A stretch of 64,000 nt of DNA from Viridibacterium sediminicola (GTDB lineage: Bacteria > Pseudomonadota > Gammaproteobacteria > Burkholderiales > Rhodocyclaceae). The notes under the pieces are model-generated. The model was not told the origin of the DNA and made no database searches. It saw only the letters and a program-made list of their open reading frames with translations. The stretch lies in NCBI RefSeq assembly GCF_039631295.1, contig NZ_JBDIVE010000001.1:1-64000 (forward strand), written 5' to 3'. The position numbers were made by a program, and so were the translations under genes. Below are positions 34,444 to 42,578 of this stretch, one piece after another (the first letter of the stretch is position 1; each line of letters begins with the position of its first letter).

Positions 34444-34703
34444 GCCGGCTGCGGCCGCGCAGCCTGGAACAGCGGCAACGGCGGCAAGGAGTGATCGGAT
34501 TCGAGCAGGCCGCGCGCCATCAGCTGCTGCACGATGTCGGCCGGATCGCCGAGCACGCAGAGCATTTCACGCAGCTTGCTCCAGCGCGTCTTGCCATCGA
34601 TCAGGATCAGCGCTGCACGCAGACGCTGCGGCAAGCCCGGCGCACGCTCGGCGAGCACGCGGCGCGCGAGTTCCGTCTTGTAGAAAATCTCGATCTCGAA
34701 CAT
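34434..34703 (-). CDS. Small uncharacterised protein
   Basis: The 89-residue product from the ATG at 34703 begins MFEIEIFYKTELARRVLAER and contains RLRAALILIDGKTRWSKLREML, which looks like a winged-helix-like or receiver-output fragment. I recognise no named family. A longer in-frame start at 34736 lacks support. It converges on the methyltransferase-like gene. Confidence 0.6.
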   Translation of the reverse strand: MFEIEIFYKTELARRVLAERAPGLPQRLRAALILIDGKTRWSKLREMLCVLGDPADIVQQLMARGLLESDHSLPPLPLFQAARPQPAQV

Positions 34704-34860
34704 CAAAGTCTCTCGCTCCGGAATCGGCGCCAACACCCGCCGCCTGAAAACATGTGAGACACCTTACGACTGAATCGATGCCTGACTTGAGGGCAGCAGA
34801 CATACGGACAGAAAGGCAGAACAACGGCAGCCAGCAAGCTTTTGCGAGCCCATAAACCAC

Positions 34861-35166
34861 ATGAAAACGTCATCAACAACAAATTCGACAGCGATGGAAT
34901 GCCGCCCCGCCTGCGCCGCCTGCTGCATCGCCCCCTCGATCTCCAGCCCGATTCCGGGGATGCCCGACGGGAAGCCGGCAGGCGTGCCCTGCGTGCAGCT
35001 GACAGCGGATCTGCGCTGCGCCTTGTTCGGCAAAGCAGAACGCCCTCACTTCTGCGGCGGTCTGCAACCTTCAATTGAAATGTGTGGCGAGAACCGCGAG
35101 CACGCCATCCGCTGGCTCGACAAACTCGAAGCCGACACACGGCCAGCCATGCCAGCCACCTTATAA
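34861..35166 (+). CDS. YkgJ-family cysteine cluster protein
   Basis: The 101-residue protein has the YkgJ motif ECRPACAACCIAPSISSPI and a second cysteine group (CVQL...CALF...FCGGLQ...CG), a pattern thought to bind zinc or iron-sulfur. An internal start at 34894 (MECRPAC) matches the usual family start better; neither has a clear ribosome site. It ends inside the promoter hexamer of uppP. Confidence 0.8.
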   Translation: MKTSSTTNSTAMECRPACAACCIAPSISSPIPGMPDGKPAGVPCVQLTADLRCALFGKAERPHFCGGLQPSIEMCGENREHAIRWLDKLEADTRPAMPATL

Positions 35167-35167
35167 T
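35162..35167 (+). promoter_or_regulatory. Candidate uppP promoter -10
   Basis: A perfect TATAAT overlaps the YkgJ-like gene's stop codon, 27 bp before the uppP start. A -35 match is weak. The leader would be about 20 bases. Confidence 0.5.
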
Positions 35168-35194
35168 GCGCGCTCATTCTTCCTGACCCCTACC

Positions 35195-36019
35195 ATGGAC
35201 CTCCTCCTGCTGCTCAAGGCCGCGATTCTCGGCATCGTTGAAGGCCTTACCGAATTCCTGCCGATCTCCTCGACCGGCCATCTGATCCTCGCCGGCAGCC
35301 TGCTGAACTTCAACGATGAGCGCGGCAAGCTCTTCGAAATCGTCATCCAGTCCGGCGCCATCCTCGCCGTGGTCTGGGAGTACCGCCGCCGCATCGGCAA
35401 GGTACTCGCCGGCGCCACCTCGGACCGCACTTCGCAGCGCCTGATCATCAACCTGGCGATTGCCTTCCTGCCGCTGGCCGTGCTGGGCCTGTTGTTCGGC
35501 AAGGCGATCAAGGCACATCTGTTCAATGCGCCGACGGTGGCGACCACCTTCATCCTCGGCGGCATCATCATTCTCTGGGCTGAGCGCCGCCAGCACCGCA
35601 CGCGCGTCGAGACGGTCGATGACATGAGCACCACCGATGCCATCAAGCTCGGTTTTGCCCAGGCCCTGGCGCTGATCCCCGGCACCTCGCGCTCGGGCGC
35701 GACGATCATCGGCGGCCTGCTGTTTGGCTTGTCGCGCACGGCGGCGACCGAGTTCAGCTTCTTCCTGGCGATGCCGACGCTGTTCCTCGCCTCGCTCTAC
35801 GAGCTCTACAAGGGCCGCGCCCTGCTCAGCGGTGACGACATCGGCATGTGGGTGGTTGGCTTCGTCAGCGCCTTCATCGCTGCCTTCCTCTGCGTGCGCT
35901 GGCTGCTGCGCTACATCTCCAGCCATGACTTCACGATCTTCGCCTGGTATCGCATCGCTTTCGGTCTGCTGATTCTGCTGACCTGGCAGATGAATTGGGT
36001 GCAGTGGGTGGAACACTGA
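35195..36019 (+). CDS. uppP: Undecaprenyl-diphosphatase UppP (BacA)
   Basis: The 274-residue membrane protein has the UppP motifs GLTEFLPISSTGHL near residue 17 and PGTSRSGATIIGGLLFG near 165, with about eight helices. It removes one phosphate from undecaprenyl pyrophosphate on the outer face of the membrane to recycle the carrier for peptidoglycan and O-antigen. An earlier in-frame start at 35075 would overlap the YkgJ-like gene and has no support. Confidence 0.96.
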   Translation: MDLLLLLKAAILGIVEGLTEFLPISSTGHLILAGSLLNFNDERGKLFEIVIQSGAILAVVWEYRRRIGKVLAGATSDRTSQRLIINLAIAFLPLAVLGLLFGKAIKAHLFNAPTVATTFILGGIIILWAERRQHRTRVETVDDMSTTDAIKLGFAQALALIPGTSRSGATIIGGLLFGLSRTAATEFSFFLAMPTLFLASLYELYKGRALLSGDDIGMWVVGFVSAFIAAFLCVRWLLRYISSHDFTIFAWYRIAFGLLILLTWQMNWVQWVEH

Positions 36020-36025
36020 TCCGGC

Positions 36026-36604
36026 ATGCTGATCTACCTGCACGGCTTCCGCTCCGGGCCGCAGTCACAGAAAGCGCTGAGCCTGCAGCAGCGCATGGAT
36101 GCGCTGGGTATCGGTGATCAGTTGTGGGCTGGCCAGCTTGAATGGGGGCCGGCACGGACCATCGCCCAGCTGGAGCAGATCATCGCCGCCAGTGCGACGC
36201 CGCCGACGCTGATCGGCAGCTCGCTGGGCGGCTTTTACGCCACCGCCCTGGCCGAGCGTCACGGCCTGCGCGCGGTGCTGGTCAATCCGGCGATTGCGCC
36301 GCATCGCCTGCTCACGCAGTGGCTGGGCAGGCAGACGCAGATCTACACCGGCGCGAGCTTTGAGGTCGTGCCGGCGCAGCTTGAAGAATTGCGCAGCCTG
36401 CAGGTCGAGCACTTCGCCGATGCCAGCCGCTACTGGCTGCTCGCCGAAACGGGCGACGAAGTGCTGGATTACCGCGAGGCGGTGGCCTACTTTGCTGGCG
36501 CGCGGCAAACCGTGCTGACCGGCGGCGACCACCGCTTCACGCAGTGGGAGGCCTATCTCGATGCGATCATCGCATTTGCCGGCCTGAGCCCGCGAGCACG
36601 CTGA
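36026..36604 (+). CDS. YqiA-type esterase
   Basis: The 192-residue alpha/beta hydrolase begins LIYLHGFRSGPQSQKA, has the nucleophile elbow GSSLGGFYATALAERHG near residue 68, an Asp in ETGDEVLDY and a His in GGDHRFTQWE. These are the marks of the YqiA family of short-chain acyl esterases. It starts 6 bp after uppP and overlaps the convergent permease gene by 38 bp. Confidence 0.9.
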   Translation: MLIYLHGFRSGPQSQKALSLQQRMDALGIGDQLWAGQLEWGPARTIAQLEQIIAASATPPTLIGSSLGGFYATALAERHGLRAVLVNPAIAPHRLLTQWLGRQTQIYTGASFEVVPAQLEELRSLQVEHFADASRYWLLAETGDEVLDYREAVAYFAGARQTVLTGGDHRFTQWEAYLDAIIAFAGLSPRAR

Positions 36605-37334
36605 GCAGCACGCCGAGCACCGCCATCACCAGCACGATCACCGCGCCCGAGGGCAGGTCCGCCAGCGCCGAGATGAACAAACCCAGCGCGTAGGCCGCGG
36701 CACCCAGCGCGTAAGCGGCGAGCAAGCGCCGCCGACCATGCAGGGCGGCACTGGCCAGCGCCGGGATGATCAGGCTGGAGAACACCAGGTAGATGCCCAC
36801 CAGCTGCACCGAAGCGGTGACGGCCAGGGCGAACAGGATGTAGAAACCCAGCCGCCCGAGCCGCCAGCGCAAGCCGAACAACGCCAGCAGGAGCAGCACG
36901 CTGAGCGCCGCCGTGCCGTACAGCTGCGCCGGACTGACCCACAGGATCTGGCCCACCAGCAAGTCCTTGAGGTGCTCGCCACCATGCGGGTTGTTGGCCA
37001 GCAACAACAGGCCGATGCAGGAAGCGAGCACGAACAGCACGCCGATCAGCGCTTCCTGGATCTGCGGCCAGCGCCGCTCGCTCCAGGTCAGCAGCAGCGC
37101 TCCGAACAAGGCCGCGCTGGCCGCCGCAAACTGCATCGCCCAGCCCTGCGGCTCCCAGCCCGCGACATCGGCAACGATCACCCCAAGCCCGGCGATCTGT
37201 GCAATCGCCAGGTCGATGAAGACGATGCCGCGGTCGAGCACCTGCATGCCCAGCGGCACATGGGTGGCCAGCACCAAGAGGCCCGCCAGCAAGGCCGGGC
37301 CGATGATGGCCAGATCAAGTCCGGCGAGGTTCAT
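36567..37334 (-). CDS. Metal ABC transporter permease (ZnuB-like)
   Basis: The 255-residue protein has about seven to eight membrane helices and the ABC-3 pattern IAQIAGLGVIVADVAG and AVTASVQLVGIYLVFSSLIIPA. It should be the channel of a zinc or manganese importer. Its ATG overlaps the binding-protein stop as ATGA. No ATPase gene follows or precedes it in the window, which is unusual for this operon type. Confidence 0.87.
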   Translation of the reverse strand: MNLAGLDLAIIGPALLAGLLVLATHVPLGMQVLDRGIVFIDLAIAQIAGLGVIVADVAGWEPQGWAMQFAAASAALFGALLLTWSERRWPQIQEALIGVLFVLASCIGLLLLANNPHGGEHLKDLLVGQILWVSPAQLYGTAALSVLLLLALFGLRWRLGRLGFYILFALAVTASVQLVGIYLVFSSLIIPALASAALHGRRRLLAAYALGAAAYALGLFISALADLPSGAVIVLVMAVLGVLLSVLAGSGRQMR

Positions 37335-38236
37335 TTGAGACCGCGCAGCAGCTGTACCACGGTGTCGTCAAAGGTGCTGAACAGGTCTTTGGCCTGCGCC
37401 GAACCACCCACCGTGAACGGAATCACCACCGCCGGAATCTTGGCGCGCTCGGACAACCATTGCGAAGCGCGCTCTTCCTCGTAAGCCGAGCGCACGATCA
37501 TCTTGGCCGGCTGGCGTTGCAGGCTGGCCAGCAATTCGCTCAGGTGGGCGCTGCTCGGCTCGACGCCGGGCTTGGGCTCCAGGGTGCCGACTTCGACCAG
37601 GCCAAGCCAGTTCTCCAGATAGGCATAAGCTTTGTGGTGCGCCACGATGCTCACCCCGCGCAGCGGTGCGGCCTGCTTTTCCCAACGCAGGATGGCCGCT
37701 TGCCAGCGCGCCTTGAAGTCGTCGTAGCGCGCACGGTAAGTGCCCGCATTGGCCGGATCGATGCTGGCCAGACGCGCACTCAGCGCCGCCGCCACCAGGC
37801 TGATGTTGCGCGGATCGGTCTGGATATGCGGATTGCCGCCCGGATGCACATCGCCGTCAGCGCGGTCGAGCTTGCCCGGCACTTCGAGCTTGCGCACGAA
37901 TTCAGCCGCTTCGAAATAGCCCGGCTTGCCCGGCTGGATCGCCGGATTACCGGACTGGCGCAGCAGGATCGGCAACCAGCCGATCTCCAGCTCGGCACCG
38001 GTGCAGGCCACCAGGTCGGCATTGCGCACCGAGGCGATCAGGCTGGGCCGCGCCTGCACGTGGTGCGGGTCCTGCAGCGCATTGGTGGCGGTATACACGC
38101 TGGCCTTGTCGCCAGCGAGCTCCTGCACCAGGGCGCCCCACTCCGGCTCGCAGGCCACCACGCGCAAGGCAGCCTGGCTGCTCTGCGCCGCCAATGCAAT
38201 GAGCATGGCAAAAACACTCTGGAAGATTCTGTTCAT
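37331..38236 (-). CDS. Metal ABC substrate-binding protein (ZnuA-like)
   Basis: The 301-residue protein has a Sec signal ending near SSQAAL (residue 22) and the cluster A-I fold with metal ligands: DPHHVQARPSL, HPGGNPHIQTDPRN, and VAHHKAYAYLENWLG. The His-rich loop seen in many zinc-specific ZnuA proteins is absent. It captures zinc or manganese in the periplasm. The next gene encodes the permease. Confidence 0.9.
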   Translation of the reverse strand: MNRIFQSVFAMLIALAAQSSQAALRVVACEPEWGALVQELAGDKASVYTATNALQDPHHVQARPSLIASVRNADLVACTGAELEIGWLPILLRQSGNPAIQPGKPGYFEAAEFVRKLEVPGKLDRADGDVHPGGNPHIQTDPRNISLVAAALSARLASIDPANAGTYRARYDDFKARWQAAILRWEKQAAPLRGVSIVAHHKAYAYLENWLGLVEVGTLEPKPGVEPSSAHLSELLASLQRQPAKMIVRSAYEEERASQWLSERAKIPAVVIPFTVGGSAQAKDLFSTFDDTVVQLLRGLK

Positions 38237-38262
38237 GATCTCTGATTCCTTGCGAGCAATGC

Positions 38263-39660
38263 TCAGTAGCTGTGCGCGCCATGCGCACCGAGGCTCATCT
38301 GGTACTGCAGCACGATCTGGCGATCGGCCACTTCATCGACTGACTTGTCGCGCGCGAACTGCAGGCGCAGGCGGCTGAACTCGCTCGGCGACCAATCGAT
38401 CATCAGGCTGCGCTTGTTCGGCGAGAAGCTGGTCGCGCCCAGCGACGCGCTGTTGCTGCCGTAATCGACACGGCCACTGTCGAGGCGGTCATAACGCGCA
38501 CCAACACGCCAGGCCGGCATGAACTGGTAGACGCTCTGCACATACCAGCCAGACTGCGCCGAACGGTAATCGCCCGCGCTGGCGGTCGCTGCCGTGTCAT
38601 AGATCAGGCTGCCGCTCTCGTGGCGACGGAAGTATTCGCCCTGCAGCTTGAGATTGGTGCGCTCGCCATTGCCATTGGGCGCCCATTTCCAGATGAAATC
38701 GCCAACCAGCAAGCGGCTGCTGCCGGTAAAGCTGTTGCTGACGCTGGCGCCATTGAGGTCGATATCATCCGCGCTGCGGTTTTGCGGCTGCATGCGCAGC
38801 CAGGACACGCCGGCGCGCCAGCTGTTGCTGAGGCCGACATCGCCACCGACGTGGGCGAACACGGCACGTGCGCCAGCGCCATTACGGCTCGAATCGGTGC
38901 CCGGGAAACGGTTGCCCTTGCCCAGTTCGCTACCGAGTTCAAGGTAGGTCGAGGTCGGCGCCAGCCAGCGCAGTTGCACGCCGTCTTGCGAGAACTGGTT
39001 GCCGAGGAAGGCCTGGTAGGCCAAGGGCGCATCGACGAAGTCCCAGGTGTGCGAATGCTGCTCGTTGAGGTAGCCGATGCCGGAGAAGAAACGCCCGCTC
39101 TTGATGGTGAAGCCCGCCGGCAAGGCCGTGGTCTGCACGAAGGCTTCTTCGGCCGCCACTTCATTGTCGGGCGAGATCGAGAAATTGGCCTGGCCGTAGA
39201 ACAGGTGATCGATATTGGCCGACAGGCCCAGTTCCGATTCGCTCAGGCCAAAACCGCGCGACACCGGCCCGGCTTCGCCACCCTTGGCAAAATTGGCAAT
39301 GCGGTACTTCTGCGGATCCTTGGACAGATTGCCGTACTGGCCGGAGAGAATCAGCGACACACCGGGATTGAAGGCGCCGGCGCTGGCGGCAGGCGTTGCA
39401 GCCTGCGGCGCGGCAGCCGGTGCGGCGGCAGCTTGCTGTGCCGTTTCACGTGCCTGGGCCGCACTGGCCTGCGCGGCGGCGGTGGCCTCCTCGGCCTTTT
39501 TCAGTCGCGCTTCCAGCGCATTCATCTGCGCCGCATAGCCGGCACGCAATTGTTCGATTTCAGTACGCAGCTGTTGCAGATCACTGTCGGCCGCCATCGC
39601 CGGCGCAGGCAGGATCGCCGCAGCCAGCAAGGCCGCAGCAAGAGGGTGATACTTGAACAT
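38263..39660 (-). CDS. Outer-membrane beta-barrel protein with N-terminal coiled coil
   Basis: The 465-residue protein has a Sec signal (LAAALLAAAILPAPAMA), then a coiled coil (residues 25-80) with an Ala/Pro-rich hinge, then a barrel domain rich in aromatic girdle strands (YRSAQSGWYVQSVYQFMP, LRLQFARDKSV) and a C-terminal Tyr. It resembles porin-like proteins that stand beside metal uptake genes. It may let metal complexes through the outer membrane, which is inference from the neighbours. GAGGAAC precedes the start. Confidence 0.78.
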   Translation of the reverse strand: MFKYHPLAAALLAAAILPAPAMAADSDLQQLRTEIEQLRAGYAAQMNALEARLKKAEEATAAAQASAAQARETAQQAAAAPAAAPQAATPAASAGAFNPGVSLILSGQYGNLSKDPQKYRIANFAKGGEAGPVSRGFGLSESELGLSANIDHLFYGQANFSISPDNEVAAEEAFVQTTALPAGFTIKSGRFFSGIGYLNEQHSHTWDFVDAPLAYQAFLGNQFSQDGVQLRWLAPTSTYLELGSELGKGNRFPGTDSSRNGAGARAVFAHVGGDVGLSNSWRAGVSWLRMQPQNRSADDIDLNGASVSNSFTGSSRLLVGDFIWKWAPNGNGERTNLKLQGEYFRRHESGSLIYDTAATASAGDYRSAQSGWYVQSVYQFMPAWRVGARYDRLDSGRVDYGSNSASLGATSFSPNKRSLMIDWSPSEFSRLRLQFARDKSVDEVADRQIVLQYQMSLGAHGAHSY

Positions 39661-39729
39661 GGGAGTTCCTCGTCAAAACACGATGTCAGAGCCACGCGCG
39701 AAGACGCGCGGCGGCTGGGGCAAAGCAGG

Positions 39730-40071
39730 TCAGACGAGGTGGATGGGCGGTGCGCGACTCAGGTAGGCGCGGCGCAGCACCTGGTAACGCGAATCCGGCA
39801 CGCGCTGCGCCAGCAGGGCAAAGCAGGCGGACAGCAAAGCCACACGCAGCAGCGCTGGCAGGGCCGCGTTCCAGTCCGAAAAAACCAGGCACTGCTCACA
39901 CGCGGCACGACCATGCGAAGGTGACTCCGGCGCATGCTCCGCCGCCGCAGACAGCGGCACATGCAGATCAGCCAAGGCATGTGTGAGGGCATGCAGGGGC
40001 GCAGCCTGCCGGCCAAACCACAGCAGGCAGCACAGCAAAACCAGAAAGGAAGTGGAACGGTAGCGACGCAC
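39730..40071 (-). CDS. DUF2946-like membrane or secreted protein
   Basis: From a GTG at 40071 the product has 113 residues. It has an N-terminal hydrophobic stretch (FLVLLCCLLWFG) and HALTHALADLHV, then a CEQC motif in GRAACEQCLVFSDW, and a second hydrophobic segment near the end. This pattern recalls DUF2946 proteins that travel with metal homeostasis genes. In-frame ATGs at 40104 and further up would overlap the promoter described next, so the GTG is preferred. It heads the metal uptake operon. Confidence 0.6.
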   Translation of the reverse strand: MRRYRSTSFLVLLCCLLWFGRQAAPLHALTHALADLHVPLSAAAEHAPESPSHGRAACEQCLVFSDWNAALPALLRVALLSACFALLAQRVPDSRYQVLRRAYLSRAPPIHLV

Positions 40072-40102
40072 GCCGGAAACGTACCGTGGGCAGGGAATGC
40101 GC

Positions 40103-40131
40103 ATACTACAGACGCAACGCAGTTGCATCAA
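40103..40131 (-). promoter_or_regulatory. Promoter with central dyad, candidate Zur site
   Basis: On the minus strand TTGATG (40131-40126) and TAGTAT (40108-40103) are spaced by exactly 17 bp. Between and over them lies GACGCAAC-GCA-GTTGCATC (40111-40129), an inverted repeat with one mismatch. A dyad in this place would let a repressor block RNA polymerase. A zinc-dependent repressor (Zur) is suggested by the downstream genes, not by a consensus match. Confidence 0.5.
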
Positions 40132-40140
40132 GAAGTATTA

Positions 40141-41271
40141 CTAGCCCAGCAAACCGCCCTTGCGCGAGATGACGCTGGTGTCGACATAGCGCGAGCCGCG
40201 CTCGCTGTGCGCGAAGTCGATCTTCCAGCCACCGAGGTCGAGCACGTTGAGGCTGCGCAAGCTGCCCGGTGCATTGATCAGCTGCGCCTCACCCAGACGC
40301 TGCTGAGCCGCGATCAGCGCCCGCGCCGCCAGATAGCCTTCCAGACTGGCGGCGGTTGGCGGCTCGTCCAGATACTTGCCGAGCGCGCGCGAGAACTCGC
40401 GCACCACCGGTTCGGTGCCCTGCGTGGCATTGGGCACCACGCGCGAGACGATCACGCCGGCAGCCTCCTTGCCCAACAGCTGCTGCACGGCGGTGGCATC
40501 GACGCTGGAGGTGACGCAGACAAACAGCCCCGGCAGGCGCTGCCGCAATTCCTTGGCCAGCAGCGCAGCGGCCACCGTATCGGCCAGAATCACCACCGCC
40601 TGCGGCGCATTGCTGGCCAGGCGTGTGGCCAGCGCAGTGGCGTTGCTGCCATCGGCCGCCAGCTGCAGCAACTGCGGGGCCGGTGTGCCCTGCTGGCGCA
40701 GCAAGCTCAAAGCGGCGTCCCGCGTGGCCAGGCTGCTGGCACCCGGCGTGTGGGCAATCGCAAAAGCGCTCAGGCGCACCTCGGCAAAGCGGCCGAGGAT
40801 GACCGCGATCTCCTGTGCGTAGCTGGCGCGCAGGTACACCGCCCTCTCGTGGCCGCGCGCCAGATCGAGGCCACTCATCGGCGCGAACAGCGCGCGATCA
40901 GCGGCGATGAAATCGCGCGAGCGCAACACCGCATCCACGCATTCGTCATTGGTGAAGCCGAACAGCAGATCGGCGCGGTTTTCCTTGAGCAGGCGGCTGG
41001 TATTACTGACCGCCGTGGCCGGCAGACCGCCATCGTCCAGCGCAATATGGCGCCAGCGCCGGCCCGCCGTGCCGCCCGCGGCATTCGCCTGGTCGAAAGC
41101 GATCTTCGCGCCGGTGAAATAATCGCGCCCCATGTTCTGCTGGCCGCCTGACAGATCGACCGACTGCCCGACCACGATCTCGCCACGCCCGCGCTGCGCC
41201 TGTGCCAGCTGCGGCCGCAGCAGGGCAGCGCTCAACAGCGCGCCACTTGCCAGGAATTGTCTGCGATTCAT
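40141..41271 (-). CDS. Tat-exported ABC substrate-binding protein
   Basis: The 376-residue protein has a twin-arginine signal (NRRQFLASGALLSAALLRPQ) and a type I periplasmic-binding fold of the branched-chain amino acid family: VVGQSVDLSGGQQNMGRDYFTGAKIAF near the start. The start at 41271 is preferred, though a GTG at 41280 is possible. No permease or ATPase lies beside it. It may be a sensor-like or orphan binding protein. Confidence 0.82.
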   Translation of the reverse strand: MNRRQFLASGALLSAALLRPQLAQAQRGRGEIVVGQSVDLSGGQQNMGRDYFTGAKIAFDQANAAGGTAGRRWRHIALDDGGLPATAVSNTSRLLKENRADLLFGFTNDECVDAVLRSRDFIAADRALFAPMSGLDLARGHERAVYLRASYAQEIAVILGRFAEVRLSAFAIAHTPGASSLATRDAALSLLRQQGTPAPQLLQLAADGSNATALATRLASNAPQAVVILADTVAAALLAKELRQRLPGLFVCVTSSVDATAVQQLLGKEAAGVIVSRVVPNATQGTEPVVREFSRALGKYLDEPPTAASLEGYLAARALIAAQQRLGEAQLINAPGSLRSLNVLDLGGWKIDFAHSERGSRYVDTSVISRKGGLLG

Positions 41272-41367
41272 GTCCTGCACCGTCTGTGAAAGCGGCGCAA
41301 TTGTGCGGCGGCGCAGCCCGTCATATGTGAAATTTACGTGACAGGCGCCGCAGCGCGGCAGCGCAAC

Positions 41368-41802
41368 TTAGCGCGCAGAATGCAGCAGGCGGATGAGCGG
41401 CTCGGGTTGCACCACCATGTCGGCCAGGGTGTATTGATCGAGGCTCGCGTAGAGCGCGGCAAAGGCCTGCGCCAGCACGCCGGCGAGCTTGCAGCTGGGC
41501 GTGATGCGGCACTTGTCCTGCGCCGAGAAGCATTCGACGATAGGCCCATCGCCTTCGGCTTCCTTGACGACGCGGCCGATGCTGATCTGCTCCGGCGGCA
41601 GCGCCAGACGAATGCCGCCGCCCTTGCCGCGCAAGGATTCCAGCACGCCGCTTTTGGCCAGATGGTGTACCACCTTCATGAGATGGTTTTCGGAAATATC
41701 GTAGGCCGCAGCGATTTCCTGGATCGTCGCCAGACGCTCGCTGTGGAGCGCCAGATACATCAGGACGCGCAGGGTGTAGTCGGTAAAGCTGGTCAGTTTC
41801 AT
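41368..41802 (-). CDS. nsrR: Nitric-oxide-sensing repressor NsrR
   Basis: The 144-residue Rrf2-family protein begins MKLTSFTDYTLRVLMYLALH and holds Cys91, Cys98 and Cys104 in CFSAQDKCRITPSC, the ligands of the NO-sensitive iron-sulfur cluster. NsrR represses NO-response genes until NO destroys the cluster. NsrR-type boxes occur in its own promoter, in front of the divergent operon and in front of norB, which makes autoregulation and control of these genes likely. Confidence 0.94.
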   Translation of the reverse strand: MKLTSFTDYTLRVLMYLALHSERLATIQEIAAAYDISENHLMKVVHHLAKSGVLESLRGKGGGIRLALPPEQISIGRVVKEAEGDGPIVECFSAQDKCRITPSCKLAGVLAQAFAALYASLDQYTLADMVVQPEPLIRLLHSAR

Positions 41803-41835
41803 GGGCGATTCACGAAGGATATGCGGTCGATCAAT

Positions 41836-41858
41836 AAGATGTATTTTTAGTATTGCTT
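41836..41858. promoter_or_regulatory. NsrR box upstream of nsrR
   Basis: AAGATGTATTTTTAG followed by TATTGCTT fits one strong and one weak half of the NsrR consensus (AAGATGCATTT and its mirror). It lies 33 bp before the nsrR start. Confidence 0.6.
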
Positions 41859-41882
41859 TAAGAAGACGGCGGCGCTACATTT

Positions 41883-41905
41883 AAGATGTATTGTAAATAT
41901 AGCTT
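41883..41905. promoter_or_regulatory. NsrR box before the MIP18 operon
   Basis: AAGATGTATTGTAAAT followed by ATAGCTT is a second partial NsrR box. It ends only 5 bp before the ATG of the next gene, which has no ribosome site; the transcript may be nearly leaderless. Confidence 0.6.
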
Positions 41906-41910
41906 AAATC

Positions 41911-42231
41911 ATGAGCGCCACCGACACCACATTGTCGCAAAGCCTGCGCGCAGCCCTGCGCCAGGTCATCGATCCCGAACTCGGCATGAACATTGTCGAT
42001 CTGGGCCTGATCTATCGACTCGACATCGGTCCGCAAGGCGTGGCGCTCGATCTGACCATGACCTCGCCCGCCTGCCCGCTGGGCGAGATGATCCTGCAGG
42101 ACGTGGAATCCACCCTGCGCGCGGCCCTGCCCGCCGACACCGCCATCGCGCTGAACCTGGTCTGGTCGCCGCCCTGGTCGCCCGCGCTGATGAGCCCCGA
42201 GGCGCGCCAGCACTTCGGCTGGGCCGACTGA
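41911..42231 (+). CDS. MIP18/SufT-like iron-sulfur assembly protein
   Basis: The 106-residue protein has the MIP18-family pattern VIDPELGMNIVDLGLIY (residues 19-35) and SPACPLGEMI with the conserved Cys. Family members help mature Fe-S proteins. Under NO stress, when clusters are lost, induction would make sense; it follows an NsrR box. It is the first gene of a four-gene set. Confidence 0.85.
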   Translation: MSATDTTLSQSLRAALRQVIDPELGMNIVDLGLIYRLDIGPQGVALDLTMTSPACPLGEMILQDVESTLRAALPADTAIALNLVWSPPWSPALMSPEARQHFGWAD

Positions 42232-42286
42232 AGCAGCACCGCCACCTGATCACATCTTTCCCGCGTTTTTTCACAAGGAGTACGAC

Positions 42287-42571
42287 ATGAGTACCGACGC
42301 CGCCGTCACCCTCGATGTGCGCGCCATCGCGCCGCGTTTTCGCCACCCGCTGATCTTTGGCATCTTCGACAAGCTGCCGCCGGGCCAGGCCTTGCTGCTC
42401 ACCAATGATCACGATCCCAAGCCGCTGTACTACCAGTTCCAGGCCGAATCGAATGGCGCCTTCAGCTGGGACTATCTCGAAGAAGGGCCGGAGCGCTGGC
42501 AGGTGCGCATCGGCAAGGCTGGCGAGCTGAGCCAGGCTGATCGCGAATCGCGCTGTTGCGGCGGCCATTGA
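42287..42571 (+). CDS. DUF2249 protein
   Basis: The 94-residue protein reads LDVRAIAPRFRHPLIFGIFD and EGPERWQVRIGK, the DUF2249 pattern, and ends in a CCGGH motif. DUF2249 proteins often sit in nitric oxide or denitrification regulons, and their function is unknown. AAGGAG precedes the start. It lies 7 bp before the NnrS-like gene. Confidence 0.87.
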   Translation: MSTDAAVTLDVRAIAPRFRHPLIFGIFDKLPPGQALLLTNDHDPKPLYYQFQAESNGAFSWDYLEEGPERWQVRIGKAGELSQADRESRCCGGH

Positions 42572-42578
42572 GCCTGCG

